The notes: generated by a model not told the origin, from the sequence alone. A stretch of 64,000 bases of DNA from Brienomyrus brachyistius (GCF_023856365.1 NC_064539.1:31904482-31968481), one strand, 5' to 3'; positions 11,143 through 23,287 are shown, counted from the stretch's first letter. Translations and numbers: made by a program.

Positions 11143-12920
11143 CAGTACTTAAATCCACGAACACTAAAATATATGACATAATAATACATTGTATTAAGGT
11201 CTTATGGTTTAAGTTAAGCACTTTATTTAAACATGCACAATTTTCACATTTTTATTTCATCTTATTTTGAAATGCAGCCCTACTTTTAAAATATCCATAT
11301 AGGCATATAGCCATGCATATAGGCATTCATACATATATGTTCAGGTCTATGTCACGTGACAAATTTTGTCAAGAAGTTTTTGAATCGTACTAAATTAATT
11401 TGATTTGACAGTCAGATATTTATTACATGCAATGTTGATAAAACTAAAAAGCTACTTAAATATATATATCACACTAAATAGTTAGACATTATGATCTTTC
11501 GAAACTTCAAAATGTTTTCTCTAACTGGACCTCCTTAAATTTCAGCTGAATACCCTTGTATGCAAACTACATTAGATCTGATTGTATCTCTGGCAAACAT
11601 TTTCATCTCGTTTTTATTCTTTGACGAAAGTGTCAATACACTACGTCATAGTCTTAGGTCTTGCAAGATTATTTTTAGTTAGTTATCTTATTTTAGTCTG
11701 AAAATAAAGGTCTTTGATGATAACGATGACAAAAAATTTTCATTAAAATTAACACTGCACAGCAGAAAGGTGACCGGTGAAAAGGAACTTGACGTCGTAG
11801 CAGATGGGAATCATCGCTCTGCTTGTACAGAACTTTTCACCCAAAGCCCTTATCTGAGGACACCTGGGTTTGGTGTCTCACCCAAAGGGACAACAGTCTT
11901 CGCTGAGGGCCCCATTTAAAAGTTACGCTTGTTGATACCCTGGAACGCTGCCCCGAGGATCCCTGATATCTGGAGAAACTTTCTCCACTGCTTCAGGGCC
12001 GTTTTCCTGCGGCCAGATGTGGGACCTGTGCTCTTTCGCTCTGCCCTGTATAAAGCTGCCAGGCTCTGCTGCAGAGATCAAGGCCGTTTAGGGCCGAACA
12101 GCAATGGACAAGACGGCTGTGAGCTGAACCTCAAAACACTGAAGGAACCGGCTGTTGTTTGGGGAGCTGGGGGTAGAAGGCAGTATGAGGGACAGGGAGA
12201 CACCATGGAGCTCTAGGCCTTCAGGTTCAGGAGTCTCTGAGCTCAACCCAACACAGCAAAAAATGTTTAAGCAAACTGTCCATGTGACTGGCAGCCAAGC
12301 ATGCTGTCCCCAAGGCCGAACATGTGATATGCAACGCAGCCCAGTCACAGAACAAGGCACACCGAGGCAACACGCAGAGCTCACGTGATTGGGTGTCAAA
12401 CTGACATCCATGGCTTCCAGACTCGCCGTAAAAGCTATTCGCTGATAAGAAGACCATATGAGTTTCTGTATCTTTCCAGCTCAGGCTCAGAAAGCTGATG
12501 GCATACCTGGAGGAGAACGCTGCGGGTATCTGAAGGTAGCTTTCAGCCAGGCCTTGGATGCCTGTCATGGAAGATGTTGATGTTTCTGCAGATTGTTTAG
12601 ACCATCCGGTGCTGGATTTCATCCCAGCCTAACAGCTGCTAAACCAGGCAGAATTTCCCTAATACTGAATGCTTTCTATGAAACAGATTAGAGTGCAGAG
12701 TCACAACTCCTCAATGCCTAGATCAGGCACCATCAATAGTAAGTGGTCCGCTAATGACACTGGGACAAGGTCAGTGTTCTGTTGTAATCCGGAATCTTTT
12801 CCTCACATCTCTATGGAGACTGTATCAATGCTATACATGTTGACCCACTGAAGTCAGACTGCGATATATAGTGTCATATAGTGTCGTCATCTATCAGCTT
12901 AATTAACTATTTGTTCTGGG
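11143..12920. other. non-coding sequence, nothing recognised
   Basis: AT-rich to about 11.75 kb, then of mixed composition. Frames of about 100-130 codons near 12.1-12.6 kb overlap on both strands and show no domain or splice-bounded conservation that I can recognise. Confidence 0.5.
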
Positions 12921-12924
12921 CTGC

Positions 12925-13030
12925 GAAGGTCCTGGATCTTATCTCAGACAGCATAGGACACAATGCTTACGGGATTCCAGTCCATCCCAGTATGTATACA
13001 AACACACTATGGAAAATGTATAGATGCCAA
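12925..13030 (+). repeat. degenerate interspersed repeat fragment
   Basis: CTGGATCTTATCTCAGACAG, then GATTCCAGTCCATC and ACACACTATGGAAAATGTAT, resembles a common teleost interspersed repeat whose consensus, from memory, has 'CAGTCCATCGCAGGGCACACAC' followed by a 'GGGACAATTTAGAGA'-like stretch. Exact family not assigned. Confidence 0.45.
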
Positions 13031-13039
13031 AACCGCACC

Positions 13040-13930
13040 TGAACTTGAATAAGGTGGGAGGGTTTACACATCCTGGGGGGGGGGCATGTATGCTAATAAT
13101 TCTAGGGCTGTAATCTCTCCTGCCATGTGAGGGGGCTCAGTGAGAAAAGAGCCCCCCTGGTGATCTGCGACTCTCCCAGCTGACTGAGCTGAGTGCCAGT
13201 GATGGATGCATTAAAAGCCTGATCGCAGCTTATGGCTGCCTGTCAGCTTTAGCATGAGATTTTATCTCACGATTACTGGCTCGCCGTTGCCATGGTAGCG
13301 CTCATACCGATCAAGTGCCCTTAAAAATCATCAACCGTGATCCATCCTACACAGTTCAATCAGCAAGACATCAGTAGTCCTGGGGTCTGTATGAAAGGCT
13401 ACCTCAGCACCAGGGGTGATGTTCTCTTCTTCTGAAGTCCCACAGTGGCATGTGAGTCGGTGAAGACATCAAGGTCAGATGAGATCCTGAAGATGTGTAG
13501 CGTGACTCTGTGGGCTGCTCTGGAGATACTGATGTTCTGCATGACAGACCGGCATCTCCATGCCGCACTGGTGACATGCGGGATCAAAGCCACTCAGCTC
13601 GTCTGCTTCTGCTCAGGGCTCCGCAGTGGCTTGCGGTACTGATGTCTTGGTGCAGGGTATTGATTTGCATGTGAATGCTGTTCCTCTACACACAGTATAT
13701 CTGAGTACCCCTAATTTCGCGGGATATGCACCGCCAGCCTTTTCTGCTGCCTTAATCATTTTTTATCAGGTCAGTTTATTTTTATGGCTGTAGTAATTCC
13801 AAGCTCTGTGAGCCAATGTGGATGGTGCTGGTTCCTCCATCCTGTCTACCAGACCGACATGCTGCAGGAAGTCAGGCAAACTGTGGGGACAGTGTTTGGG
13901 TCAGGGTTAGGGTGCTGTGTCTATGATCAG
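13040..13930. other. non-coding sequence, nothing recognised
   Basis: One short G-run (13076-13084). No exon or RNA gene recognised. Confidence 0.5.
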
Positions 13931-13939
13931 AGAGCCACT

Positions 13940-14052
13940 GAAAGCCCAGAGTCCCCAGAGTAATGTCTCCATCGGACCCTTAAGCAAGACCCTTAGCCCA
14001 GCTTTCTCAATTGTACATCACTTTGGATAAAAGTGCCTGTTAAGTAAGTGAA
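13940..14052 (+). mobile_element. tRNA-derived SINE, 3' part
   Basis: The body CCCTTAAGCAAGACCCTTAG and the tail ACTTTGGATAAAAGTGCCTG TTAAGTAAGTG match the common teleost SINE tail shared with L2-type LINEs. The tRNA head is not clearly preserved. Confidence 0.75.
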
Positions 14053-14299
14053 GATGGAATGCATAGGTTTCTGCTGTGCTCTACTGGTTTGCTATCCCAT
14101 AATCAGCCACTAGAGGTGCTACTGCTTCAGCTGTCAGGGTGCTAATGATGATGCTAAATCTGAAGCTGTGGCTTGGGGTGGTTTGGCGATTGGCGTTCGC
14201 GCGGAGCAGCGACAACCTTCTTCGTCTTCCCATGAGTGCCGAAGTCCAAGATGCTAACCCTTCCTCTTACGGGCCTGTGACAGTATGTTTGCATACCCT

Positions 14300-14480
14300 G
14301 CGTTTACCTTGCACACTGCTTATGTATTTATTGTCATAATTGTACTTATTGTCTTATTGTGTTCATTGTCTTTTTTAGCACATGTTTTGAGTTTAATTTG
14401 TGTTTACTGAGTGCTGGAAAAACATAAGGATTTCATTGCACAGTGTAACTGACTGTTTACTGTGTACATAACAAATCTCA
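14300..14480 (+). repeat. interspersed retroelement 3'-end fragment, copy 1
   Basis: The stretch CAGTGTAACTGACTGTTTAC at about 14442 recurs at about 38069, with similar AT-rich sequence upstream (TTATTGTC...GTGTT) in both places. This looks like the 3' end of a non-LTR element or SINE. Family not identified. Confidence 0.55.
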
Positions 14481-14489
14481 AATCTTGAA

Positions 14490-16000
14490 TCTGGTAGGTA
14501 GGGCTTCTTGCTGAAATGGGGGCAGGATTCTGCTGTATTTCATGCTCAGTTTACCAGGTTACAGTGGGGGGGGGAGGGTGGGAGACACTGTAAATTGCTA
14601 GCTGTCTCAGTCTGTCATCTGCCTTCTGTAATGTGTCAATTGGACAAAAAATGTGGTTGGGTTGGGAAGCTGAGGACGCGGAATCATCTGGAATCTCTGG
14701 GAGGGCAGCCAGGCTGACTCTGTATCGCCACAGGATCTGATGGAACTCCACGGGAGCCCTGAAATCAGGACAGGACGGCTGGAGGGGGATCACAGCCACT
14801 GGGACGGATCTTTCTGGCGTTCTTATTGGACCGTAGCATGAAGAATTAAAAAACAAGCTTGACCATATGGGCCAGTTGCAGCCTCCAGCTGCAGCCTCCA
14901 GCTGCAGCCTCCTGTCCCCCCCGGTACATAAAGCCTCCCTGACACACTATCTCATGCCTCTCCCAAGCCGGCTGGCCCACACTCCCATTTCCTCGTGTTG
15001 CCTGAGTAAAAGGTTCTCTGCTGCCCCCTACTACTGCACAAACGAATCGCTGACTTTCTCCCTGGTGAGGCTCTGCGTTTTGCTGGAAAAATCCTACATG
15101 GCAGTAGATGCTCTTTCACGCTATCTGACACGAAAGGGTGTCCCATTTTTCTGCCACCTCACTATGAGGAACATTCTGGAACGCTGAGGGGCCAGTTTGC
15201 TAGAAACCTGAGATCCACATCCTTCAATTTGTTCTTCTGAATGTTTTGTGACCAGAACAAAAAAAACACTTTTGCTAACCATTTAGCCATATCATCCTAA
15301 CTGAAACCAGGCATCTTTAGTATAAATAGAAGGAACATAAATAAACTTTACCCCAAAATATGATTTATTTCTAACAGGACTGTTTCCAGAAGGCTCGCTT
15401 TCTAAATGTGTGCACTGTCAAGATGGTCCCTCTCGGGGGCGAGAATTGACGTGGTTCGTGAGAATGGACGTGGTTCAGCTCTGGTTGTGGGCGGCTGACC
15501 ACAGCCATGCCTTCATGGACCCTCAGACTCATCGTGAACTTGCACACTTTGCCATGTTGGCCTCTGACCCCCCCGTAGCTAGTAAAGCGGTCTCACTGGT
15601 TCCCCTGGGGTCAAGTCCAGGGCTCATTCCACCGGGGCTGTTTTAAAGGGTGTGGATGGAAGGGGGCTCCATGGAAACACAGGTTGCCTCTGTCCTCACG
15701 GCTCCTGGTTTTGAAAAGGAGACCCAAGACTTGGGACTGCGACATTGGCCAGGGCACCCACTCAGCAAACCGTGGGGACATTACCTCAGGAAGCACAAAA
15801 AAGAAACTTTTTTTGCCTTTTCTACAAGCACACTGGAATGTGGTGGTTTTCATATATCCCATCATCCTGCTGGCAGACCTCCAGGCCACTGGGGGCACTA
15901 AAAACTCACCACACATTTGTTTTAACTCATCACAGATTGTCTTTGTGACCTTTTTTTGACTGCTGGCTACTTTTCTCCTTCTGCTTACAGCCTTTATTTG
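14490..16000. other. non-coding sequence, nothing recognised
   Basis: Contains a small CAGCTGCAGCCTC triplication at 14878-14910. Overlapping short frames on both strands have no recognisable domain. Confidence 0.5.
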
Positions 16001-16003
16001 AGT

Positions 16004-16172
16004 GTTGTTTGGCTCAGCAAGTTATCGGAAGGTCATAGGTTCAAATCTCAGGGCTGGCTGATTGAGTGTGCCTTTGACTAGCTCTTAACCCCCAATTGGG
16101 TTCTGTCTGATCCTGCTTTCTTAAACACATGTCACTTTATGTATGCTGTAAGCATCTGCTCAATAAATACAA
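16004..16172 (+). mobile_element. tRNA-derived SINE, near full length
   Basis: Head GGCTCAGCAAGTTATCGGAA with box B GGTTCAAATCTCAGGGC, then CTCTTAACCCCCAA and a tail CACTTTATGTATGCTGTAAG CATCTGCTCAATAAAT. Same family as the copies at 27.3 kb (minus), 40.9 kb and 60.3 kb. Confidence 0.8.
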
Positions 16173-16179
16173 TGTACTG

Positions 16180-17745
16180 TGTTGGCTGTGACCAAGTCTG
16201 TGCGGATCCAGGAATATTATCAAGGTGGAGCACAAAAAGTGGAGAGGAGATGGAGGAGCAGCTGGGGGTGAGCACTTCTCCCATCATCCACAGAGTTGGC
16301 ACGTTTATTCCGATGGTATCCGCCTCCTTCCACTTTGAATCGTAGAGTCTGACAATGAATGTGGACGAACGGGATCCCGGCAAAAGGGAGGGATGTGCAC
16401 CTCTTCCTTTGTTTGGTTGGGGGAGGTGGGTGTGTGCGACCGTCTTAAAAACGAGGGGAAGATTCCACCTCAGGAAGCAGGCGTGTACCGCAGAAGCTGA
16501 GCGACTTGGTTGGACGCAGCAGTCCTGGTGACTGCAGCAGGACAATATAACCAGGGTCGCCAGCCCGCGAAAACCTTTCCAGATGGATCTGAGAGTCACA
16601 CACTTAATCCTCTGCAGAACACCCAGCAAATCCATGCTGTTTTCGTTTTTTTTCCTGTTCTCCTGACAGAAAAATAAACGTAAATTACAAAATGTTGAGC
16701 TTACAGTTAAAAATCACATGATCACAAATTTCTGAAGATACTTCCCAGGAAAACGAGCTGATATATTTATGAGTCTCCCATCTGTGATAAACAACTGACA
16801 TTCGTTTTGGTTTTATTTTCATTTTGCCATTTTGAGCAGGAATCCCAGTTTAACCCTGTAGCCTCCGTCAGAACCTCAGTTTGGAGAGATTTGCAGAGTA
16901 ACAGCACCTGCCCCCAGGCATGTGTGTCCTGCTCAGAGGGAGCCTTCTCTCTGCTCGGCTGTGAGAACCGACACACACTTACCGGGTGAACTTGGGGTAC
17001 AGCCAATAACAGAGTGGGTCTGCGGCAAGAAAGCAGCAATTAGGGAAATAATAGGGTAACCGAGAGTCAAGACCACGGGGCCGCAGTTTGTGGAGACAGC
17101 CAGCAGGTGGTGTGGCGGTTCAGTCATTCAGCACAGTACTGGAGTTCAACTCCTTGGCACTGATTGATTCGTGGCCAGCTGTTCAGATGCAAGTGTCGCT
17201 GAGGCATCAAGATATGAACTCGACTAACATAGGGTACAGTGCGCACAAAGTCTGGGTCAATGGCAGTGCCACATGAGCTTTCTGAGAGGTGCATTGTGGG
17301 AAATGAGTCACATCTGCTGTCCAGAGCAGCTTGGGAAAAGAAACTTTTTAAGTAAAAAAAAAAAACTAAAAACAAAACAAAAGCTGAACAGAAAGGACTT
17401 CTTTGGGAATGCTGGGATAAAGTGTTTTGAGACTGCAAATATGGTTTAGTTACATGGAAATGAGAGGCTGCCCTTCTCAGGAGTTTCATATTTATGCAAC
17501 GTTGCACTCAATTGCTCGGGGTCTTTCATTTTTTGGAAATTTGAGTGGCAGCCTGTGGGTGACAAAGCCATCATCTAACACAAGAATGACATTTTCCATT
17601 CAGGAGTGGGTTCAAGTCACCATGGAAACAAGGGTGCAGCCACGTGCTCTTATGAATAATATGACTTTGAGGGATTCCACAGGTACTGGTATAAGCTGTT
17701 TGGTAAAGAGGCCAGGGAAAAATTACTGCTGAGAACACTGCACTC
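16180..17745. other. non-coding sequence, nothing recognised
   Basis: A 167-codon frame on the minus strand (16132-16635) runs partly through the SINE above and has no recognisable domain, so it was not annotated. An A-run lies at 17355-17366. Confidence 0.5.
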
Positions 17746-17747
17746 CT

Positions 17748-17920
17748 GAGCACACACACAGACACACACACACACACACACAGACAGACATACACACACA
17801 CACACAGACAGACATACACACACAGACACACACACAGACACACACACACAGACACACACACAGTTTTAGTATCTATATCTCTGTGAGGACCATCCATTCA
17901 TTTCATTAACTGAACACTAA
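17748..17920. repeat. (CA)n/(CACACAGA)n microsatellite plus short GTGRGGAC repeat end
   Basis: About 110 bp of CA repeats interrupted by CAGACA units. It is followed by TATCTATATCTCTGTGAGGA CCATCCATTCATTTCATTA, which is the start of the same microsatellite-associated repeat found at 23.06 and 31.3 kb. Confidence 0.85.
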
Positions 17921-17929
17921 GTGGCTGTA

Positions 17930-18450
17930 AGACAAGTTCCAGTGCATTTCAGCTCCCTTTCTAAGGTAATTATTTAGGTATATTTAGCCTGCGTAAGGAT
18001 CTTAGCCCAGGCTGAGGACACAAACACACGGCCCCCTCTAACTGAAACTGAATCTGAGGTTCACCAGCATCCCCAGCAGGGGGAGAAAATGAGATGAGCA
18101 AGTTTCTGCTTCACCAGGAGGACACGGGATTCTGAAACAACCCTGTTAGAAACAGCAGTTCTGCTCTAATCCCAGGATCATCTAATCTGATCCGTGAGGA
18201 AGCATAGAGACAGCAATCAATTAGTGATGTTGGCGGGCAGGCCACGTTGCATAAACCACTGAGGAACAGCACAGGGCTGCCTTCCATGTCACTGCGCCCC
18301 CAGCTGGAACCTGGAAGAAGCACACAGGGCTCAGAGCTTCAGCACTGAAGCCTGCTCCGCATAAACAGGAGAGAAAACAGCAGCATCACTGAAGAGGAGT
18401 AAGACACAGAAACTCACAGCAGTACCTGCATGATCCACAGACTTATCAAG
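17930..18450. other. non-coding sequence, nothing recognised
   Basis: No exon, RNA gene or repeat is recognised here. Confidence 0.5.
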
Positions 18451-18454
18451 ACAG

Positions 18455-18590
18455 GATGTAGTGTTTGTGCGTGCCTGTGCAGTGTTTCTGCGTGCCTGTG
18501 CAGTGTTTGTGCGTGCGTGTGCAGTGTTTGTACGTGCCTGTGCAGTGTTTCTGCGTGCCTGTGCAGTGTTTGTGCGTGCCTGTGCCCGCT
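18455..18590. repeat. short minisatellite (GTGTTTSTGCGTGCCTGTGCA)
   Basis: About six units of roughly 21 bp, differing mainly at one or two positions. Because the unit is a multiple of three, frames remain open on both strands without being coding. Confidence 0.9.
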
Positions 18591-18599
18591 GGGTATTTC

Positions 18600-19305
18600 T
18601 CTCCCTTGTCTGCAGATATGGTGTAACACACAGACACACACGTGCAGTCGGTTGCTCCCATGCAAGGTTGCTCTCCGCCAGCCTCTGCCACAACGTTCCT
18701 CAGTGGGGAGGGACTGTCCAGATTTAGTTCTTTGCTGCTTATTTGCGGCTGCTGTTGTGAGTTTGTACCCCCCCAGGCCAGTGCTGCCAAACTCCTAATG
18801 ACAGGTTAACAGAGAGAAGAGGGCGGGGCTCTCCCTCCCTCACTCCCCCCCACTCTCCACTGAGCTGGAGTGACTCAAATCCCACTCTGACCATGTGGTA
18901 GGAGAGCATGGGCCCCTCTTGCCTCCCCCAGGACCCTCCCTCCCATGTTTTGGCTCAATGAAGCCCCCACTGGAGCCAGTTAACCACTGTATGCTCAATC
19001 ACCCATCTGGGCCCAAACACAGCCATCTGTAATAATTCCACACTCACCCTCATTGTGCAGCCAGATATCAAGAGAAGTGTCCAGCACAGCAGTGCGGGGT
19101 ATGACCATAATAGTATTTTAGCTCGGTTCATCATTTTCTAAATTCCACGTGCTTCCCTAAAGTTGGTCAGCTTCCCTAAATTCCAGAGGCTTCCCTAAAG
19201 TCCATCAGCTACCATAAAATCTTTCTCCTTCCGTAAGATTCAGCAACACTCGTGAAGCAGATATGAAAGTGGTGGAGAGAGGGGTTTCAATTGAAGGATT
19301 CAGCT
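18600..19305. other. non-coding sequence
   Basis: Near 19.14-19.20 kb the phrase GCTTCCCTAAA recurs three times at about 22-28 bp spacing. Nothing else recognised. Confidence 0.5.
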
Positions 19306-19311
19306 CAGTGG

Positions 19312-20936
19312 CAGAGCAGAGCAGGGTAGAGCAGGGTAGTGCAAGGCAGGGCAGACCAGGATAGAGCAGGGCAGTGCAAGGTAGAGCAGAGCAGGATGGA
19401 GCAGGGCAGTGCAAGGCAGAGCAGAGCAGGATAGAGTAGGGCAGTGCAAGGCAGTGCAGAGCAGGATAGAGCAGGGCAGTGCAAGGCAGAGCAGAGCAGT
19501 ATAGTGCAGGGCAGTGCAAGGCAGAGCAGAGCAGGATAGAGCAGGGCAGTGCAAGGCAGAGCAGAGCAGTATAGAGTAGGGCAGTGCAAGGCAGAGCAGA
19601 GCAGTATAGAGCAGGGCAGTGCAAGGCAGAGCAGGGCAGGATAGAGCAGGGCAGTGCAAGGCAGAGCAGAGCAGGATAGAGCAGGGCAGTGCAAGGTAGA
19701 GCAGAGCAGGATAGAGCAGGGCAGTGCAAGGCAGAGCAGAGCAGGATAGAATAGGGCAGTGCAAGGCAGAGCAGAGCAGGATAGAGCAGGGCAGTGCAAG
19801 GCAGAGCAGAGCAGGATAGAGCAGGGCAGTGCAAGGTAGAGCAGAGCAGGATAGAGCAGGGCAGTGCAAGGCAGAGCAGAGCAGGATAGAGTAGGGCAGT
19901 GCAAGGCAGTGCAGAGCAGGATAGAGCAGGGCAGTGCAAGGCAGAGCAGAGCAGTATAGTGCAGGGCAGTGCAAGGCAGAGCAGAGCAGGATAGAGCAGG
20001 GCAGTGCAAGGCAGAGCAGAGCAGTATAGAGCAGGGCAGTGCAAGGCAGTGCAGAGCAGGATAGAGCAGGGCAGTGCAAGGCAGAGCAGAGCAGGATAGA
20101 GCAGGGCAGTGCAAGGTAGAGCAGAGCAGGATGGAGCAGGGCAGTGCAAGGCAGAGCAGAGCAGGATAGAGTAGGGCAGTGCAAGGCAGAGCAGAGCAGG
20201 ATAGAGCAGGGCAGTGCAAGGCAGAGCAGAGCAGGATAGAGCAGGGCAGTGCAAGGTAGAGCAGAGCAGGATAGAGCAGGGCAGTGCAAGGCAGAGCAGA
20301 GCAGGATAGAGCAGGGCAGTGCAAGGCAGAGCAGAGCAGTATAGTGCAGGGCAGTGCAAGGCAGAGCAGAGCAGGATAGAGCAGGGCAGTGCAAGGCAGA
20401 GCAGAGCAGTATAGAGCAGGGCAGTGCAAGGCAGAGCAGAGCAGTATAGAGCAGGGCAGTGCAAGGCAGAGCAGAGCAGGATAGAGCAGGGCAGTGCAAG
20501 GCAGAGCAGAGCAGGATAGAGCAGGGCAGTGCAAGGTAGAGCAGAGCAGGATAGAGCAGGGCAGTGCAAGGCAGAGCAGAGCAGGATAGAGTAGGGCAGT
20601 GCAAGGCAGAGCAGAGCAGGATAGAGCAGGGCAGTGCAAGGCAGAGCAGAGCAGGATAGAGCAGGGCAGTGCAAGGTAGAGCAGAGCAGGATAGAGCAGG
20701 GCAGTGCAAGGCAGAGCAGAGCAGGATAGAGTAGGGCAGTGCAAGGCAGTGCAGAGCAGGATAGAGCAGGGCAGTGCAAGGCAGAGCAGAGCAGTATAGT
20801 GCAGGGCAGTGCAAGGCAGAGCAGAGCAGGATAGAGCAGGGCAGTGCAAGGCAGAGCAGAGCAGTATAGAGCAGGGCAGTGCAAGGCAGAGCAGAGCAGG
20901 ATAGAGCAGGGTAGTGCAAGGTAGAGCAGGGCAGGG
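19312..20936. repeat. 35 bp minisatellite with higher-order structure, about 46 units
   Basis: Tandem 35 bp units with core GCAGAGCAGGATAGAGCAGG followed by GCAGTGCAAG. Variant units recur at fixed distances: the GCAAGGTAGAGCAG variant at 19691, 19831, 20111, 20251, 20531 and 20671 (420 bp period), and the CAGTATAGTGCAGGG variant at 19496, 19951, 20336 and 20791 (840 bp period). The array therefore expanded in blocks of 12 and 24 units. All three minus frames stay open for over 500 codons because the consensus lacks stop triplets in any minus frame; the Leu/Cys/Pro/Ala-rich translations are artefacts. Confidence 0.97.
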
Positions 20937-21087
20937 GGCCTGACTGCCCGACGGCCTTGCTTACAGACTGCCAACAAGCCGCCCCTCACACCTCAGACAT
21001 AGTGTTCATTTGCAGTTTCAATGTGCCCAGAGGTGGTTGAATCCTCTTTCTGTTACTGTCTAGATAGAATGCAGTTATCAGTAAATA

Positions 21088-21552
21088 CACTGCCCGGCCA
21101 AAAAAAAGCAGTCATTCAAATTTAAATCAACAAGATCCAAGCAAGAGCCAAAGATTGGATCATTATTACAGCTGAGCAACATTATGCAGCAATAAAGTGA
21201 AGTCAGCTGAGCGCCTGAATCTCCTGAAAGGCCAGGTTATCCCATCCATGGATTTTTTCTTTTCTAATGACGTGGGCATATTCCAGGATGATAATGCTTC
21301 ATCGGGCTCAAATTGTCAAGGAGTGGTTCAGGGAGCATGAGGAATCATTTTCACATATGAAATGGCCACCTCAGAGTCTTGACCTTAACCTCACAAAAAG
21401 TCTTAGGTGTGTTTTGAAGAAGACTTTACAGAGTGGTTCAACTCACCTATCATCAATACGATGATAAATGGATGCATATCTTGATAAAAAAAAATGTTTA
21501 GATGTTGAAAACACGTGGAAACAATGGCATGAATTATTTGGGCCAGGCAAGG
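21088..21552 (+). mobile_element. decayed Tc1/mariner element with TA target site
   Basis: The left end TA|CACTGCCCGGCC (21086-21099) and the right end GGCCAGGCAAGG|TA (21541-21554) are inverted repeats matching at 9 of 12 positions, each flanked by TA, the Tc1/mariner target dinucleotide. The 465 bp between them carry a truncated transposase remnant. An autonomous Tc1-like element is usually over 1.2 kb, so most of the interior has been deleted. Confidence 0.8.
21280..21470 (+). pseudogene. Tc1-like transposase remnant, frameshifted
   Basis: Translation gives FQDDNASS in one frame, then [17 protein letters not shown] and [10 protein letters not shown] in the next. These correspond to the segment around the second catalytic aspartate and the 'PQSPDLNPIE' region of Tc1-type DD34E transposases, which cut and paste DNA at TA sites. 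A frameshift separates the aspartate from the following helix, and the Asn-Pro-Ile-Glu motif that holds the third catalytic residue is degraded to Asn-Leu-Thr-Lys. The N-terminal DNA-binding part is absent. The copy cannot be active. Confidence 0.8.
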
Positions 21553-21559
21553 TATGTAA

Positions 21560-21860
21560 GAGGTTCTTTGGCGCCGTCTGTTTGGGGGTTGAGGGGTGAT
21601 TAATTCTGTGGGAGGTGGATGTTTTGGAGAACAGAAGTGCGTGACTTGGGGAGCTTCCTACAAACCACAGCTTTATATTTTGTTTTTATCCTTTAGGGGG
21701 GGGGGGTTTGGGGGGTTGCCGTGACATTCAGGGGAACAAACAAAAAAAAACATCCGAAAAGGGAGGAGTGTGTAATCACTGCTGTACTCTGTCAGGGTGG
21801 GGTAGCTGGTAACAGCTCGAATGCACAGACTGTCTGCATAGTCAACAGGTGGAACCAATC
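21560..21860. other. non-coding sequence
   Basis: A G-run lies at 21697-21706. No exon recognised. Confidence 0.5.
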
Positions 21861-21865
21861 AGTGA

Positions 21866-22245
21866 AGACAAGCTTTTTACTGCAGGTGTGCCAGCAGTAA
21901 AACCTAAAGTGCAGTGGATGACCCCCCCCCCCACACACACACACAGACACACTCACACTGTAAGCTTTCTGACTGCAGGTCTGCCAGCGGCAAAGCCTAA
22001 AGTCCAGTGGCTGACACCCCCCCCCCCCCCACCACTGTAAGCTTTTTGATTGCAGGTCTGCCAGCAGTAAAGCCTAAAGTGCAATGGCTGACCCCCCCCC
22101 ACCCCCCCACACACACACACACACTGCAAGCATTTTCACTGCAGGTCTGCCAGCAGTAAAACCTAAAGTCCAGTGGCTGACACCCCCCCCCACCACCACC
22201 ACTGTAAGCTTTTTGACTGCAGGTCTGCCAGCAGTAAAGCCCATT
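21866..22245. repeat. complex tandem repeat, about 4-5 units of 70-100 bp
   Basis: Each unit contains CTGCAGGTSTGCCAGCAGTAA, then CCTAAAGTSCAGTGGCTGAC and a C-run, followed in some units by a CA run and ACTGTAAGCTTTTTGA. Units vary in length because the C and CA runs vary. Confidence 0.85.
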
Positions 22246-22249
22246 TCTG

Positions 22250-22615
22250 TCCCCCCTCCCCTGTCTCTCACTTGGTCCCTCACTCCCCCATCTCTTTCGT
22301 CACTCTTCCCCACTACCACTCCCTATCTCTCAACCCCCTCCCCTTCCATCACTCAGTCTCTCACTCCATCTCATTTCCCCACTGCCTATGTCTCTCTCGC
22401 CTCCCCATCTCTCACTCAGTTTCACTCCCTCTCTCCTCTGCTCCCTTTCCCCATCTCATGCTCTCCACCCTCCCCCATCTTTATACTTTGTTCCCCCATC
22501 CGTCTCTCTCCCTCCGTCCCTCTCCCTACTTCTCCATCTATTTCTCCCTCCCTCCTCTTTCCCCTCCCCCACATCCCTCACTCCCCTCCTTTACACCCAG
22601 CCCCCCTTTGCTCTA
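22250..22615. repeat. polypyrimidine (CT-rich) tract
   Basis: About 360 bases composed mainly of C and T on the plus strand (CTCTCACTCCCTC-type), low in complexity. It yields Ser/Pro/Leu-rich frames that are not considered coding. Confidence 0.85.
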
Positions 22616-22748
22616 GAACTGTCAGATCGCATTATTGCCTCCTGCTCTCAGTGCCTGCAGAAATGCCATGCAGGAACCTTACTGCACCGCCACATTCTCC
22701 TGCTCCACTTCTCTCATGCTTATCTGCTGATGAACCACATAGGGTGGC

Positions 22749-22750
22749 AT

Positions 22751-22795
<45 letters not shown>

Positions 22796-23060
22796 TGCAC
22801 GCATGCGCACACACACACACTCACACGCATACACACGCACACACACACACACGCACGCACACACGCACACACACAGACACACGCACGCACGCACACACAC
22901 ACTCTCACGCATGCACACACACACACGCACACACATGCACGCACATACGCACACACAGACACACACACGCATGCACACACACTCACAAGCATGCACACAC
23001 ACACACACGCACACACACACACACACACACGCCCGCACACACACACACACACACACACAT
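22749..23060. repeat. (CA)n microsatellite with CG interruptions
   Basis: About 310 bases of CACACA broken by CACG and CATGCA units. The His-Thr and Cys-Val frames through it are artefacts. Confidence 0.97.
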
Positions 23061-23287
23061 TTGTATTCATCTTTGTGGGGACTCCATTAATTTCTTTAGC
23101 AAAAAACCTAATCCCAACAATGATGACCATAACCCTACCCAGCCCTAACCTTAACCAAAATTCAAGACTTTTGACATTTTTAGTTTTTTGACTTCAGTCA
23201 TATATTTTTTATAAATTTGAGTTTCCCCTTGTGGGGACAGAAAAAATGGTCCCACAAAGTCAAAATTTTTATCACATTGTAGGGACA

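Noticed and set aside
16132..16635. 167-codon minus frame
   Set aside because: Its C-terminal end is antisense to a SINE and the rest shows no known domain.
19205..20989. Open frames of 514-594 codons on the minus strand, rich in Leu, Cys, Pro and Ala
   Set aside because: They lie wholly within the 35 bp minisatellite, occur in all three frames of the same strand, and have no domain or splice context.
22084..23191. His-Thr and Cys-Val repeat frames up to 354 codons
   Set aside because: Translations of CA microsatellite and CT-rich DNA, with mirror frames on the opposite strand.
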